DNA from: Emticicia agri
GTDB lineage: Bacteria > Bacteroidota > Bacteroidia > Cytophagales > Spirosomataceae
NCBI RefSeq assembly: GCF_004168285.1
Contig: NZ_SEWF01000035.1
Span: forward strand, 1 to 64,000
Direction of reading: 5' to 3'
Length of the DNA: 64,000 bases
Shown here piece after piece: positions 24,897 to 34,506 of this stretch. Position 1 is the first letter of the stretch; each line of letters starts with the position of its first letter. The notes beneath the pieces were generated by a model. It had not been told where the DNA came from. It ran no database searches and was given only the letters and a program-made list of their open reading frames with translations. The position numbers and the translations under genes are program-made.

Positions 24897-26582
24897 TTAA
24901 TATCCTTCGTTCTGTTTTAAATAACCCGGGATATTAGACGCTCCGTCAATAGCTGTCTGAGGAATCGGGAAGATTCTTTTCTTAGGGTCGTTATTGGTTT
25001 TTTCTGTCCAGGTACCTTCATATTTACCAAAACGAATCATATCCGGGCGGCGTACCATTTCCCAGTAGAATTCAAAACCACGCTCACGGAACAATAAATC
25101 TAATGTCATAGTAGCTAATGCTGGCGGAGGTGTAGTAATGTTTCTTGCGGCTCGCACAGTGTTTACATCAGCCAATGCACCAGCAGCATCATTGCTTTTA
25201 CGCAATTTAGCTTCTGCACGCATCAGATAAATATCTGCCAGACGAGTGATTACAATGTCAGCATCACCGAAGTTTCTGCCACTGGCCGATTTTTTGCTGA
25301 ACTGATATTTTTCAACACGGTAGCCTGTATTATAGTTACTGCCTTCTACTGTAAAGTCAACTTTTTCTGAGAAGTTAACCGGTAGATCCGATCTGTTACG
25401 GGTATCGTAATTTAATTTGGCAACTTTAAAATTACCATTTGAGCATTTTACAAAAACCCCATTTTTTCTCACTAACCCATACTGTTGACCACGTAAGATA
25501 CCACGGTCGATATTGAAATCCGGTCCGGCTACACAAGAGTCAGCAGGATTGGTATAGATAGAAATATTCTGTTTATAGAAACGTGGGTCAACTGAAGGGT
25601 CTTTATCACCATAGGCATTTACCCAGGTGCGATAATAGTCAGAAGTAATGGCAGGGCCATCGGTACCATTAGCAGCCGGGAAATTATAAAGCGGAAACTG
25701 GTCGCCTGAGATAGAGAAATAAGCCATACGGTTGTGGCCGTTCAGTTCGGCTCTCTGGTCAACTGCAAAAATCAACTCTTTGTTATCGTGGTTATCATCG
25801 TTAAAAATAGCAAAATAATCTCTTGATAACTGATACTGACCCGATGAAATGATTTTATCGCAGTATTCTATCACTTTATCCATATCTTCAGGTTTGAAGT
25901 TGAATTGTGTAGCATATCTGTCGCGATATACGGCTGCATTCAGATACAATCGGGCTAATAGAGACCAGGCACCCCCTTTGGTTAATCTGCCTGGTCCTAC
26001 ATTTGTTTCAAGGTTTGGTTCAACTGCCAGCAATTCACTTTTAATGTACTCAAAGGCTTCTTCACCTCTGATAATTTTTGAGGTTTCGCCCACATCATTT
26101 TTAACGAAAACAAGACCGAACAAATCCAGAGTAAGCATTGAGTAATAAGCTCTCATGCCTCTGGCTTCAGCTAAAAAAGTTTTGGCTGATGGGTCGTTCA
26201 TGGTTGGCAACGTATTAATAGCCGTGATGGCTCTTGACATACCTTGTAGAATCAGGTTCCAGGTATTACGGATATTCGGGTCATTGGCACCGTGTGTATG
26301 GGCGTGCATGGCCAGGTAAATACCGTTATCACCCCAGTCAGTACCACCACGATAGGGTAAGATAGCTTCGTCAGTCGAAATCTCCTGTAAGGCAAAATGG
26401 TTTGTGTGGTTAAAGATATCGGGAAGGCGGGCATATACCGGAGCTATAATTCCCTCTACCGCTTGTTTATCAGTCAGGTTTGAGCCAAACGTTTCGTCCA
26501 GAATTATTTCATTCAGGTCTGTACAGCTATTCAAAACCAACAAGCCGGCAAGTGCTAATGTTGTATATATTTTCTTTTTCAT
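24897..26582 (-). CDS. SusD/RagB family outer membrane lipoprotein
   Basis: Surface lipoprotein of 561 residues that caps a SusC-type transporter and captures its ligand. Lipobox LVLNSC with Cys near residue 20. TPR-rich N-terminal half with ARGMRAYYSMLTLDLFGLVFV and GGAWSLLARLYLNAAVYRDRY, and the C-terminal signatures LADIYLMRAEAKLRKSNDAAGALADVNTVRAARN and ERGFEFYWEMVRRPDMIRFGKY, both standard for the family. It lies 13 bases after susC in the usual order. No glycoside hydrolase, sulfatase or peptidase follows, so the ligand cannot be inferred from context. Confidence 0.96.
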   Translation of the reverse strand: MKKKIYTTLALAGLLVLNSCTDLNEIILDETFGSNLTDKQAVEGIIAPVYARLPDIFNHTNHFALQEISTDEAILPYRGGTDWGDNGIYLAMHAHTHGANDPNIRNTWNLILQGMSRAITAINTLPTMNDPSAKTFLAEARGMRAYYSMLTLDLFGLVFVKNDVGETSKIIRGEEAFEYIKSELLAVEPNLETNVGPGRLTKGGAWSLLARLYLNAAVYRDRYATQFNFKPEDMDKVIEYCDKIISSGQYQLSRDYFAIFNDDNHDNKELIFAVDQRAELNGHNRMAYFSISGDQFPLYNFPAANGTDGPAITSDYYRTWVNAYGDKDPSVDPRFYKQNISIYTNPADSCVAGPDFNIDRGILRGQQYGLVRKNGVFVKCSNGNFKVAKLNYDTRNRSDLPVNFSEKVDFTVEGSNYNTGYRVEKYQFSKKSASGRNFGDADIVITRLADIYLMRAEAKLRKSNDAAGALADVNTVRAARNITTPPPALATMTLDLLFRERGFEFYWEMVRRPDMIRFGKYEGTWTEKTNNDPKKRIFPIPQTAIDGASNIPGYLKQNEGY

Positions 26583-26595
26583 GTGTTCTAAAATT

Positions 26596-29500
26596 TTATA
26601 ATGAAACGTTCAGGCCGAATACTACCGAACGGGCTTTAGGATAACTTAAATAATCAATACCATAAGAAGTAATACCACCGATAGTTCTGTCAATGTTTAC
26701 CTCTGGGTCGAAACCATCGTATTTAGTAATCACAAACAGGTTTTGTCCGGTTACTGATAGTCTTAAACCTGATACCCATTTACCAAGGCCAATGGCTTTT
26801 GTATTGACATTATAGCCTAAAGAAAGGTTGTTTAAACGGAAGAATGCGCCATCTTTCAGGAATCTCGTAGAAACCGGAGCCGAGTTGTTGATTGATTCAG
26901 TCGGGTTAGCGATAGCTTCAGGGGTGGTATTCAAACTTTTTGATAATCTCAGTTTATAGAAGTTAGCATTGGCCGTATTATCATAGATTTTGTTACCTGA
27001 TACACCATTGAAGTTAACAGCTAAATCGAAGCCTTTGAAAGAAACATTACCATTGATATTGTATTGTTTGGTTGGTAGAGCACTACCTGCGGCAATACGG
27101 TCGTTGTCGCCTACTACGCCATCACCATTCACGTCTCTGTAAGTGCTGATACCTTTGTCGTCAAATCCGGTAAATTCTTTCAGGAAGAAAGTACCGATAG
27201 GCTGTCCGCTTACATAACCATTGATAGTGGCAGAAGTTAAACCAGAACCCGAAGCACTACCTGATGGAATAACGGTATATGGAGAGTTTTTAACAATATT
27301 GTTGATGAAAGTCATGTTACCACCAATATCAAATCTTAATCCGTTTCCGGCAGTGTAACGGTAATTCAATTCGATTTCAAGACCTTTGTTGATAATCTTC
27401 ATGTCTTCCACGTTAGTCCAGAAAGTACCAGCCGGTTGAACAGGGTCAGCAGGGATTACTTCTAATAAAATGTTATTAGATACTTTTTGGAAATAATCGA
27501 TAGCTCCTGTTAAAGCACCACGGAACAAACCAAAATCAAGACCTACGTTTGTTTGGGTTGATACCTCCCACTGAATATTAGGATTAGCCAAACGGGTATA
27601 AGATGTTCCGGCAGGGAATGCACCTGTTGGATATAACGGATAACTGGTAGAAGAAGATACAGTTGAAGTAAACAAGGCCTGGGTAATTTTTGCAGGAATC
27701 TCCTGATTACCGGTTTGTCCCCAACCTGCTCTCAGTTTCAAATCTGTAAAACCTGCGTTTTTCATAAACTCTTCTTCAGAGATTCTCCAGCCCAACGAGA
27801 ACGACGGGAATACACCATACTTATTATTAGCACCGAATTTAGACGAACCATCGGCACGCACAGTAGCAGTAGCCAGGTATTTGTCTTTGTACTGGTAGTT
27901 TACACGACCGAAAAACGATTGTAGTTCATTTACCAGTGCATAGCCACCCGGTTTGTTATTAGCCAATGTCAACTCCTGACCTAAGCCCGGGTTATAAATA
28001 GGCTCAATGTCTGTAATCGGGAATTTGTTGATGCTTGTATTACGACCTTGCACAAATATTTTCTGGTAAGAATGACCTACCAATGCCGTCATGTTATGCG
28101 CACCTGTGTTCAGCGTATAAGTCAGATAATTTTCTATCAGCTTATTTCTGTTCCAGGTATTGTAAGTTTCTAATCTACCATCTTGTTGTGGCTCTAAATT
28201 GGCCAAAGACTGAATATCACGTACCCCTGTCGAGTTATCAATACCAAAGTTTAGTTTATATACTAAATCTTTTGTGATTTTGAACGAAGGAGAGATATTA
28301 CCAATTACACGGTTAACGGTAGAGGCATCTTTCTGTAATCTGAGTGTAATTAACGGATTGGTAAAGTTCGGATAGTTACGAGGTCTACCGTTATCGTCAT
28401 ACGCCGGATATGTCGGGTTGGCTGAAATAGAGCCACCGATTAAACTTTCGGTCGGAGGTCTTGAGTTAGTTGTATAAGTAGCGTTCAGATTCACATCAAC
28501 AGTCAGACGATCGTCCAGGAATTTTTGTGTAACGTTAATACGACCTGTATAACGGTTCAGATTGCTGTTTTTCAGGATACCTTCCTGATTCTGAATACCA
28601 AATGAGCCATAGTAAGTCAGTTTATCTGCACCACCGCCTAACGATATGTTATGGTTTTGTGTAATAGCTGTTTGCATTACTTCACTTTGCCAGTCGGTAT
28701 TTCCGCCTAAGTCTTCTAATACACCACCTACCGCTTTTACCTGAGTTCTGAATTCATCAGCCGTAAATACAGGTAATGCTCTGGCAACTTTTGAGATACC
28801 TACACTTCCTGAATAAGTAAGCGTTGAGAAGCCTGCTTTACCTTTTTTGGTAGTAATTAAAACAACGCCATTAGCACCGCGAGAACCGTAGATAGCTGTA
28901 GCAGAAGCATCTTTCAATACATCTATTGACTCAATATCCTGTGGGTTCAGGAAGGTCAAAGGGTTAATGGCAGCACCTGTACCTGAGTTATCCAGCGCCA
29001 TACCATCCAGAATAAATAAAGGGGTACTACCTGTACGAAGTCCTCCCGGACCACGGATAGTGATGCTTTGCGCAGCGCCCGGCTCACCACTGGCAGAGGT
29101 AACGTTTACACCCGCTACTTTACCTTGTAATAATTGCTCAGGAGAGTTGATGATACCTTTGTTAAACTCGCTGCTTTTCAGCGATTTTACGGCACCTGTC
29201 ATATCTTTTTTAGCCGCACTACCATAACCGATTACCACTACCTGAGCCAGGTCAGATGCTTCGGATACCAGTTTTACATCAAGTGTAGTGTTGTTGCCTA
29301 CGGTTATTTCCTGTTTGCTATAACCAATAAATCCGAATACGAGTACAGATTTTTCGTCAGGTACTGAGATAGAGTAGTTACCGTTTGCATCAGTAGTGGC
29401 GCCTTTCTGAGTGCCTTTCAGAATCACACTGCAACCTACCAGAGGCTCGCCTGTTCCGGCATCTGTTACAGTTCCTTTAACTGAAATTTCTACAGCCTTG

Positions 29501-29646
29501 CTATCAACTTGACTGCTATTACGTGAGTCTTTCACACTGGCGAATATTGCCTTTTGTGCGTATACCTGTGGCATAGACAGAATGGCAAACAAAAATACCC
29601 CCAAAAGGAATTTCAATGGTGGGGGAGAGGTAGAAAGGTGTTTCAT
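26596..29646 (-). CDS. SusC/RagA family TonB-dependent outer membrane transporter
   Basis: TonB-dependent transporter of 1016 residues. The ATG at 29646 begins a signal peptide (MKHLSTSPPPLKFLLGVFLF, cleaved after VYAQ); a longer frame starts 27 codons earlier but has no signal there. After it come a carboxypeptidase-like domain (VKGTVTDAGTGEPLVGCSVILKG), the plug with the SusC motif DPSATAIYGSRGANGVV-like (here DASATAIYGSRGANGVV), and the 22-strand barrel ending GLNVSL. DVNGDGVVGDNDRIA is a Ca-binding-like loop often seen near the barrel end. It works with the downstream SusD to import a glycan or peptide. Upstream tandem repeats suggest LacI-type control. Confidence 0.95.
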   Translation of the reverse strand: MKHLSTSPPPLKFLLGVFLFAILSMPQVYAQKAIFASVKDSRNSSQVDSKAVEISVKGTVTDAGTGEPLVGCSVILKGTQKGATTDANGNYSISVPDEKSVLVFGFIGYSKQEITVGNNTTLDVKLVSEASDLAQVVVIGYGSAAKKDMTGAVKSLKSSEFNKGIINSPEQLLQGKVAGVNVTSASGEPGAAQSITIRGPGGLRTGSTPLFILDGMALDNSGTGAAINPLTFLNPQDIESIDVLKDASATAIYGSRGANGVVLITTKKGKAGFSTLTYSGSVGISKVARALPVFTADEFRTQVKAVGGVLEDLGGNTDWQSEVMQTAITQNHNISLGGGADKLTYYGSFGIQNQEGILKNSNLNRYTGRINVTQKFLDDRLTVDVNLNATYTTNSRPPTESLIGGSISANPTYPAYDDNGRPRNYPNFTNPLITLRLQKDASTVNRVIGNISPSFKITKDLVYKLNFGIDNSTGVRDIQSLANLEPQQDGRLETYNTWNRNKLIENYLTYTLNTGAHNMTALVGHSYQKIFVQGRNTSINKFPITDIEPIYNPGLGQELTLANNKPGGYALVNELQSFFGRVNYQYKDKYLATATVRADGSSKFGANNKYGVFPSFSLGWRISEEEFMKNAGFTDLKLRAGWGQTGNQEIPAKITQALFTSTVSSSTSYPLYPTGAFPAGTSYTRLANPNIQWEVSTQTNVGLDFGLFRGALTGAIDYFQKVSNNILLEVIPADPVQPAGTFWTNVEDMKIINKGLEIELNYRYTAGNGLRFDIGGNMTFINNIVKNSPYTVIPSGSASGSGLTSATINGYVSGQPIGTFFLKEFTGFDDKGISTYRDVNGDGVVGDNDRIAAGSALPTKQYNINGNVSFKGFDLAVNFNGVSGNKIYDNTANANFYKLRLSKSLNTTPEAIANPTESINNSAPVSTRFLKDGAFFRLNNLSLGYNVNTKAIGLGKWVSGLRLSVTGQNLFVITKYDGFDPEVNIDRTIGGITSYGIDYLSYPKARSVVFGLNVSL

Positions 29647-29874
29647 AATAAGATGATTAATTAAACAATTAGATGTTCTAACAGTGTACTTACAAAGGGT
29701 GAGGTATTGCGATAAATAATAGTGCATAAGAAAAGTGAAACAATTTCTACCTTACATCAGACTGCTCCGGCAAGGTATATTTTGAATCTTCAGATTACGG
29801 GTGTTAATTAGTGATTTCTTGAAATTTGTTGCATTATAACAATAAAAAATATTATTATTTTTAAGATGTTTTAT

Positions 29875-29911
29875 GCAAACGTTTTAAATCGTTGCGCAAA
29901 CGTTTTAAATC
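29875..29911 (-). promoter_or_regulatory. Tandem LacI-type operator-like repeats upstream of susC
   Basis: GCAAACGTTTTAAATC occurs twice, at 29875-29890 and 29896-29911, 21 bases apart (two helical turns). GCAAACGTTT matches the half-site core of operators for LacI/PurR-type regulators (consensus containing CAAACGTTTG). The pair lies about 230 bases upstream of the susC start. Confidence 0.55.
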
Positions 29912-30303
29912 TTTTGAGAAATCGGGTCAAAAAATGGAAATAATTGACAATTGGAAGACTAACACTATTGGTTGATGAAATTTCCTGCACTTTGTTACCT
30001 TTAACCTTGATTTTATTAATTTTCAGCCGCAAAAGTAGTCTTTTAGTATTCTGCCAATGTTATCAGGCTATTAAGCAATTGTTAAGGAGACCAGGCATGA
30101 GGGGGAGATTAACGTTGTCTTGCTACGTAATTGGGGGCTTCAAACACGCACAATAGAAGAAAACGCAAGGTATATTTTATGAGGTAGTTCATAATAAGGC
30201 AAAAGGTGAGGAAAACATTCCTCACCTTTTGAAACATTCGCATACATTAGCTATGGCACAGAATTTTGGTTTTAAGGTATAATACCATGAAACTAATATT
30301 TGT
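29912..30303. other. Gene-poor stretch with an isolated perfect hairpin
   Basis: A frame at 29944-30156 has no family resemblance and is probably not coding. A perfect 13-bp hairpin (AAAAGGTGAGGAA, loop AACA, TTCCTCACCTTTT) stands at 30201-30230. It ends in four T and could terminate a short RNA transcribed from either side. GGTATAATACC at 30277-30287 is a perfect small dyad just ahead of the following short frame. Confidence 0.4.
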
Positions 30304-30495
30304 ATGTCACACTTCTTTGTAATACTAATCCAAATTCCGTATATCATACTAAGTTTAGTCTGCGGAATCAGCGTTGTTATTTCGAACTGGAACGAATTTG
30401 CAGCTAAGAGACAACCTAAGAAAGCATATATGGTCGTTGAATCTACAGAAGTAGAAGCAATACCGGATATGAACTTAGTACCAATGGCTGCCTGA
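30304..30495 (+). CDS. Possible small membrane protein
   Basis: A 63-residue frame with one hydrophobic helix (MSHFFVILIQIPYIILSLVC) and a soluble tail with alternating basic and acidic parts (NWNEFAAKRQPKKAYMVVES). No recognised family. It is supported only by its coherent membrane-protein composition and by a dyad (GGTATAATACC) 17 bases upstream. It could be spurious. Confidence 0.35.
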   Translation: MSHFFVILIQIPYIILSLVCGISVVISNWNEFAAKRQPKKAYMVVESTEVEAIPDMNLVPMAA

Positions 30496-30526
30496 AACGA
30501 AACGTTTTACAGGTCAGTAGCTTAGG

Positions 30527-32857
30527 CTATAGTTGGTCGTCATCAGCAGGTTTTGCAGTAGGCGGAGTGTACTTTTGAGTTGAATCAATATGATACCCTT
30601 CTCCTGCCGCAAATACGCAGTCTCCTGATATTGAGACAGTCGAGGGCTTCAGAAATGAGCCCTTTTTGTATTCCAGATTTTTATCGGCATATACTTTCTG
30701 AAAGAACATTCCCCACGTCGGTAACGATACCCTCGCTCCTTGCCCCAGGGCAATTGTCCGGAAGTGTATGGTCGGGTCGTCTCCACCGGTCCAGCCTCCT
30801 GCCACCAGCGTAGGTGTAATTCCCATAAACCAGCCGTCTGAATAGTTGGAGGTTGTACCCGTTTTAGCGGCAACCTCGTTTCCGTCTAAAACGCCGTATC
30901 TTGAAAGTCCGCCAAAGGCCGTACCACCCGGTTGTGTAGCTCCACGCATCAGGTGAATCATTTTGTAAGCCGTCTCCTGACTGATTACTTCTTTGCTATC
31001 TGAATAATATTCTTTGATTAACTCTCCGTTTTTATCCTCAATACGTGTTACAAAAATAGGCTCGGTATATTTGCCCGAGTTGGCAAATACACAATAACCG
31101 GCCAGCATTTCATACAAAGAAACATTACTGATACCCAAACAAAGCGCGGGTACTTCATCTAATTTGCTCTTGATACCCAACTTATGGGCATAATTAATGA
31201 CATTTCCTGCTTTGAACTGGTTAATCAGATAAGCACTCACGGTATTGATAGATTGTCCTAAAGCCTGTCGTAGCGTGAGCGAACGATAGCTATAGACCCC
31301 ATCAGAGTTTTTAGGTGTCCAGCTTCCGCCCGGTACTGAAATCGTAATAGGCTGGTCAACTACGTGTTCGCAGGTCGAAAAGCCATTATCAATGGCCGTA
31401 ACATATACAAACGGCTTAAAGGTTGAGCCCGGTTGTCTTTTTCCTTGTTTTACGTGGTCGTATTTAAAATATTTATAATTAATACCACCTACCCATGCCT
31501 TGATTTGTCCGTTGCGTGGGTCCATTGCGAGAAAACTCGAATGTAGGTAAAATTTATAATATCGGATAGAATCCATCGACGACATCACGGTATCTCTTTC
31601 ACCATTCCACGAAAATACACGCATTTTGGTAGGGCGGTTCATCTCTTTCCACACCTTATCCATATCTCCATCATACTCTTCTCTTAATTCACGGTAACGA
31701 GGGGTAGTTTTAGCAATGTTTTCTATGAAATTAGGAATCTCTGTATAAACCCCTGAAGTACCCGGTTTCTCAATTGTCCACGGGTTACGGCCTTTCCAGT
31801 GTTCATAAAATTTCTTCTGCTGGTCTTTCATGTTCTCTCTTAATGCTTCTTCGGCATAAAGCTGCATACGAGAGTCTATGGTCGTATATATCTTGAAACC
31901 TTTGGTATAAATATCGTCGGGGTCGTAGCCTTCTTTCGCAATTTCGTCTTTCAGCCAGCCTTTCAGAAACTCTCTGAAATAAGGTGCAGGACCTGTATTA
32001 TGGCTTTCAGGCTGATAATTCAGGGTAATAGGTACTTGTTTCAATGATTCTGCTCTGGCAGGTGATAACTTGTCATATTTCACCATCTGGTCGAAAACAA
32101 TATTACGACGACCCTTAGAGGCTTGCGGATGAAATTTAGGATTGAAACGTGAAGGGTTCTGAATCATGCCCACCAATACGGCGGCCTCTTCAAGGGTTAC
32201 TTCGCTTGGTTCTTTTTTGAAGTAAGTTTTGGTGGCCGAACGAATACCAAAAGCTCCACTACTGAACTCAATCGTGTTCAGGTATTTCTCCATAATCTCC
32301 TGCTTGGTATATCTGCGCTCCAGTTTAATGGCGGTTATCCATTCCTTGGTTTTAATAATAATCTGTCTGATACCCGGCACTGCATACAAAGGACCTTTGT
32401 AATAATCAATTTCACGCAGTTTAAACAAGTTTTTAGCCAACTGTTGCGAAATAGTACTACCGCCCCCTTTTCTCTGGCCTGTAAAAAGCCCTGTTACCAC
32501 ACGCAGAGTACTACGGGCATCAATCCCTGAATGTACCGTGAAACGGGCATCTTCGGTAGCTACCAAGGCATTAATAATATTGGGAGAGAGTTCACTGAAC
32601 TCGATAGGACTACGGTTTTCGTAAAGAAACTTACCGATTACTTTTCCATCGGCAGAAATAATTTCAGAAGCTACATCGCTTTTCGGGTTTTCGATTTCTT
32701 CGGGGCTGGGCATTTTACCAAACAGCCAGAAAAGGTTGAAACTCACGGCTATCAGATATACAACAACTGCCAGTGCTGTAAAGCCTGTAAACTTCCAGAT
32801 TCTTGAAATGATTTTTTTATATCTACCTGCTTCTAATTCCGGGAATGTAAACTTCAT
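30527..32857 (-). CDS. Penicillin-binding protein 1A, bifunctional
   Basis: A 776-residue class A PBP that polymerises and crosslinks peptidoglycan at the outer face of the inner membrane. N-terminal anchor WKFTGFTALAVVVYLIAVSF (residues 21-40). Glycosyltransferase-51 domain with ALVATEDARFTVHSGID and GGGSTISQQLAKNLF. Transpeptidase domain with active Ser in PGSTFKPFVY, the SXN motif in QSINTVSAYL, and KTGT in AAKTGTTSNYSDGW. All catalytic motifs are present. It is the last gene of a long minus-strand run, but 325 bases with a repeat separate it from the peptidase upstream. Confidence 0.95.
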   Translation of the reverse strand: MKFTFPELEAGRYKKIISRIWKFTGFTALAVVVYLIAVSFNLFWLFGKMPSPEEIENPKSDVASEIISADGKVIGKFLYENRSPIEFSELSPNIINALVATEDARFTVHSGIDARSTLRVVTGLFTGQRKGGGSTISQQLAKNLFKLREIDYYKGPLYAVPGIRQIIIKTKEWITAIKLERRYTKQEIMEKYLNTIEFSSGAFGIRSATKTYFKKEPSEVTLEEAAVLVGMIQNPSRFNPKFHPQASKGRRNIVFDQMVKYDKLSPARAESLKQVPITLNYQPESHNTGPAPYFREFLKGWLKDEIAKEGYDPDDIYTKGFKIYTTIDSRMQLYAEEALRENMKDQQKKFYEHWKGRNPWTIEKPGTSGVYTEIPNFIENIAKTTPRYRELREEYDGDMDKVWKEMNRPTKMRVFSWNGERDTVMSSMDSIRYYKFYLHSSFLAMDPRNGQIKAWVGGINYKYFKYDHVKQGKRQPGSTFKPFVYVTAIDNGFSTCEHVVDQPITISVPGGSWTPKNSDGVYSYRSLTLRQALGQSINTVSAYLINQFKAGNVINYAHKLGIKSKLDEVPALCLGISNVSLYEMLAGYCVFANSGKYTEPIFVTRIEDKNGELIKEYYSDSKEVISQETAYKMIHLMRGATQPGGTAFGGLSRYGVLDGNEVAAKTGTTSNYSDGWFMGITPTLVAGGWTGGDDPTIHFRTIALGQGARVSLPTWGMFFQKVYADKNLEYKKGSFLKPSTVSISGDCVFAAGEGYHIDSTQKYTPPTAKPADDDQL

Positions 32858-33040
32858 TTTGGTGAGGAAAGGGTGTTATATAAAGCAAACGTAAGCATTT
32901 TTGTGTATTGTTGCAAAAGGTTACAGGGTTAAAATCTCAATTTCTGTACATATAACCTATGCAAATGATACCTATCATACGAAAGATTTGGTTAATTATT
33001 GTGTGGGGTAGGGTTGTTAAAAAACTTATTAATATGAATT

Positions 33041-33160
33041 TCACCGAATGAATTCGGTGGCTAAAAAAACAAAGGAATATTTTTATATAAAAGCCCGACT
33101 TAAGTCGGGCGTGTATCAAAAATTACCTTTGTTATCTTAGCCGGCGACTTCAGTCGCTGT
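33041..33160. repeat. Cloverleaf-like palindromic repeat, copy 2 (family B)
   Basis: Hairpin CACCGAATGAATTCGGTG (33042-33059), arm GGCTAAAAAAACAAAGGAAT, perfect 18-bp palindrome GCCCGACTTAAGTCGGGC (33093-33110), opposite arm CCTTTGTTATCTTAGCC (33126-33142), hairpin CGGCGACTTCAGTCGCTG (33142-33159). The two arms pair, so the element folds as a cloverleaf on either strand. It carries no GC-rich insert. It fills most of the 325-base gap between the PBP1A and peptidase genes. Confidence 0.85.
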
Positions 33161-33182
33161 TACTCTGTATGTAATTCATATT

Positions 33183-34481
33183 TTACTTCACCGTACTCTT
33201 ATCAATCCTTGTAGGGGTATCTGTGCCTGCTACAATGGTTTGAGAACTCAGCGCAATGGCTCTGATAGTAGCCACAATATTCTGTATATCTAATGATTCT
33301 ACTTCGTCATTTACGCTATGATACAATTTATCCGTATCAATCTGGTCGGTAGAAATGGTATGTGCCGGAACCCCCAGACGAGCCAGCGTAGCGTTATCAG
33401 AACGATAGAAAAGGTTTTGTTGCGGATACGGGTCGGGGTTGAACGTAAAAGCAGTACCTTTCAGGTTTTTCTGTAAGATAGTGCCAAAATCAGAGCGTTC
33501 AAAGCCTGTAATAAAGGCTGAATTGATACCCCATTTAGAGGCTTTACCAATCATTTCAATGTTAAACATGGCCACTACTTTGTCGGCATCTAATTGTTGC
33601 GAGAAATATTTAGACCCAAAACCACCGATTTCTTCGGCTGTAAAGGCTGCAAAAACGATGGTTCTTTCGTTATTTTTCAGCTTTTTGAAATAGTTGGCTA
33701 AAGCAATAACTGCCGTTGTACCCGAAGCATCGTCGTCAGCACCATTCGCAATCGAGTCGCCATCTACCGCTTTCTGAATACCGAGGTGGTCGTAATGACC
33801 TGAAAACACAACCATTTCATCAGGCTTGCTTTTGCCCGGTAACACACCTACTACGTTGGTCATCATAAACGCTTCTTTGCGTTGTTTGATTTTTACAGAA
33901 TAATTTTCTACCGAACTGATACCCGATACAAGCAAAATATTACCTGCCATTTTCGGATAAGGCTTAGACAATAATCTCGTGCGATTCAGGAAACGTTTAA
34001 TACCTGCCAGTTTAGACTCATGGGCGGCATCTACTACCACTATTTTACTGGTAGAATCGCTCATATACTGGTTAGGATTAAAAGTATCGCCTGCGCCTAC
34101 GATTACTACAGGAATATTCGACGTCCAGTTTATTTCTTCATTATCCGACAATAACGCATATTTATCTTTAGGTATCACCTGACCGTTAATCATTACCTCT
34201 GCACTCACAAATCCGTCAATTTTGGTAATCGGAAACTCCTGCCGATAGCCACTCAGCCCCTTCAAGGGCTGTAAGCCAATTTTCTTAAATTCATCAGCAA
34301 TAAAAGCGGTGGCTTTTTCAATCTGCCGGGGTTGCATGGAGTTTCTTCCCATCATATCATCGGCTGCTAAAGTACTGATGATGCGTTTTACTTCTGCTTC
34401 TTTAATGAGTTTGTTGACCTTTTGAGCCTGAGAGACATACGTGATAAGAAAGAGGATAAGGGTTAGTCTGATGATTTGCAT
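33183..34481 (-). CDS. Secreted M28 family metallopeptidase
   Basis: Zinc aminopeptidase-type protein of about 432 residues with signal peptide (MQIIRLTLILFLITYVSQAQ). The two-metal site is visible: His and Asp in SGHYDHLG, bridging Asp in GADDDASGTTA, Glu pair in FTAEEIGGFGS, Asp/Glu position in FNIEMIGKA, and His in VPAHTISTDQID. These match the M28 pattern. An inserted PA-type subdomain fits residues 130-230. It probably degrades peptides in the periplasm or outside. The ATG at 34481 is chosen because it starts the signal peptide; the longer frame would overlap the upstream gene. Confidence 0.92.
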   Translation of the reverse strand: MQIIRLTLILFLITYVSQAQKVNKLIKEAEVKRIISTLAADDMMGRNSMQPRQIEKATAFIADEFKKIGLQPLKGLSGYRQEFPITKIDGFVSAEVMINGQVIPKDKYALLSDNEEINWTSNIPVVIVGAGDTFNPNQYMSDSTSKIVVVDAAHESKLAGIKRFLNRTRLLSKPYPKMAGNILLVSGISSVENYSVKIKQRKEAFMMTNVVGVLPGKSKPDEMVVFSGHYDHLGIQKAVDGDSIANGADDDASGTTAVIALANYFKKLKNNERTIVFAAFTAEEIGGFGSKYFSQQLDADKVVAMFNIEMIGKASKWGINSAFITGFERSDFGTILQKNLKGTAFTFNPDPYPQQNLFYRSDNATLARLGVPAHTISTDQIDTDKLYHSVNDEVESLDIQNIVATIRAIALSSQTIVAGTDTPTRIDKSTVK

Positions 34482-34506
34482 ATTAGTTTGATGAATTTGA
34501 TAAATA

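Noticed and set aside
29944-30156. A 70-codon frame upstream of susC
   Set aside because: No family resemblance and odd composition; more likely non-coding.
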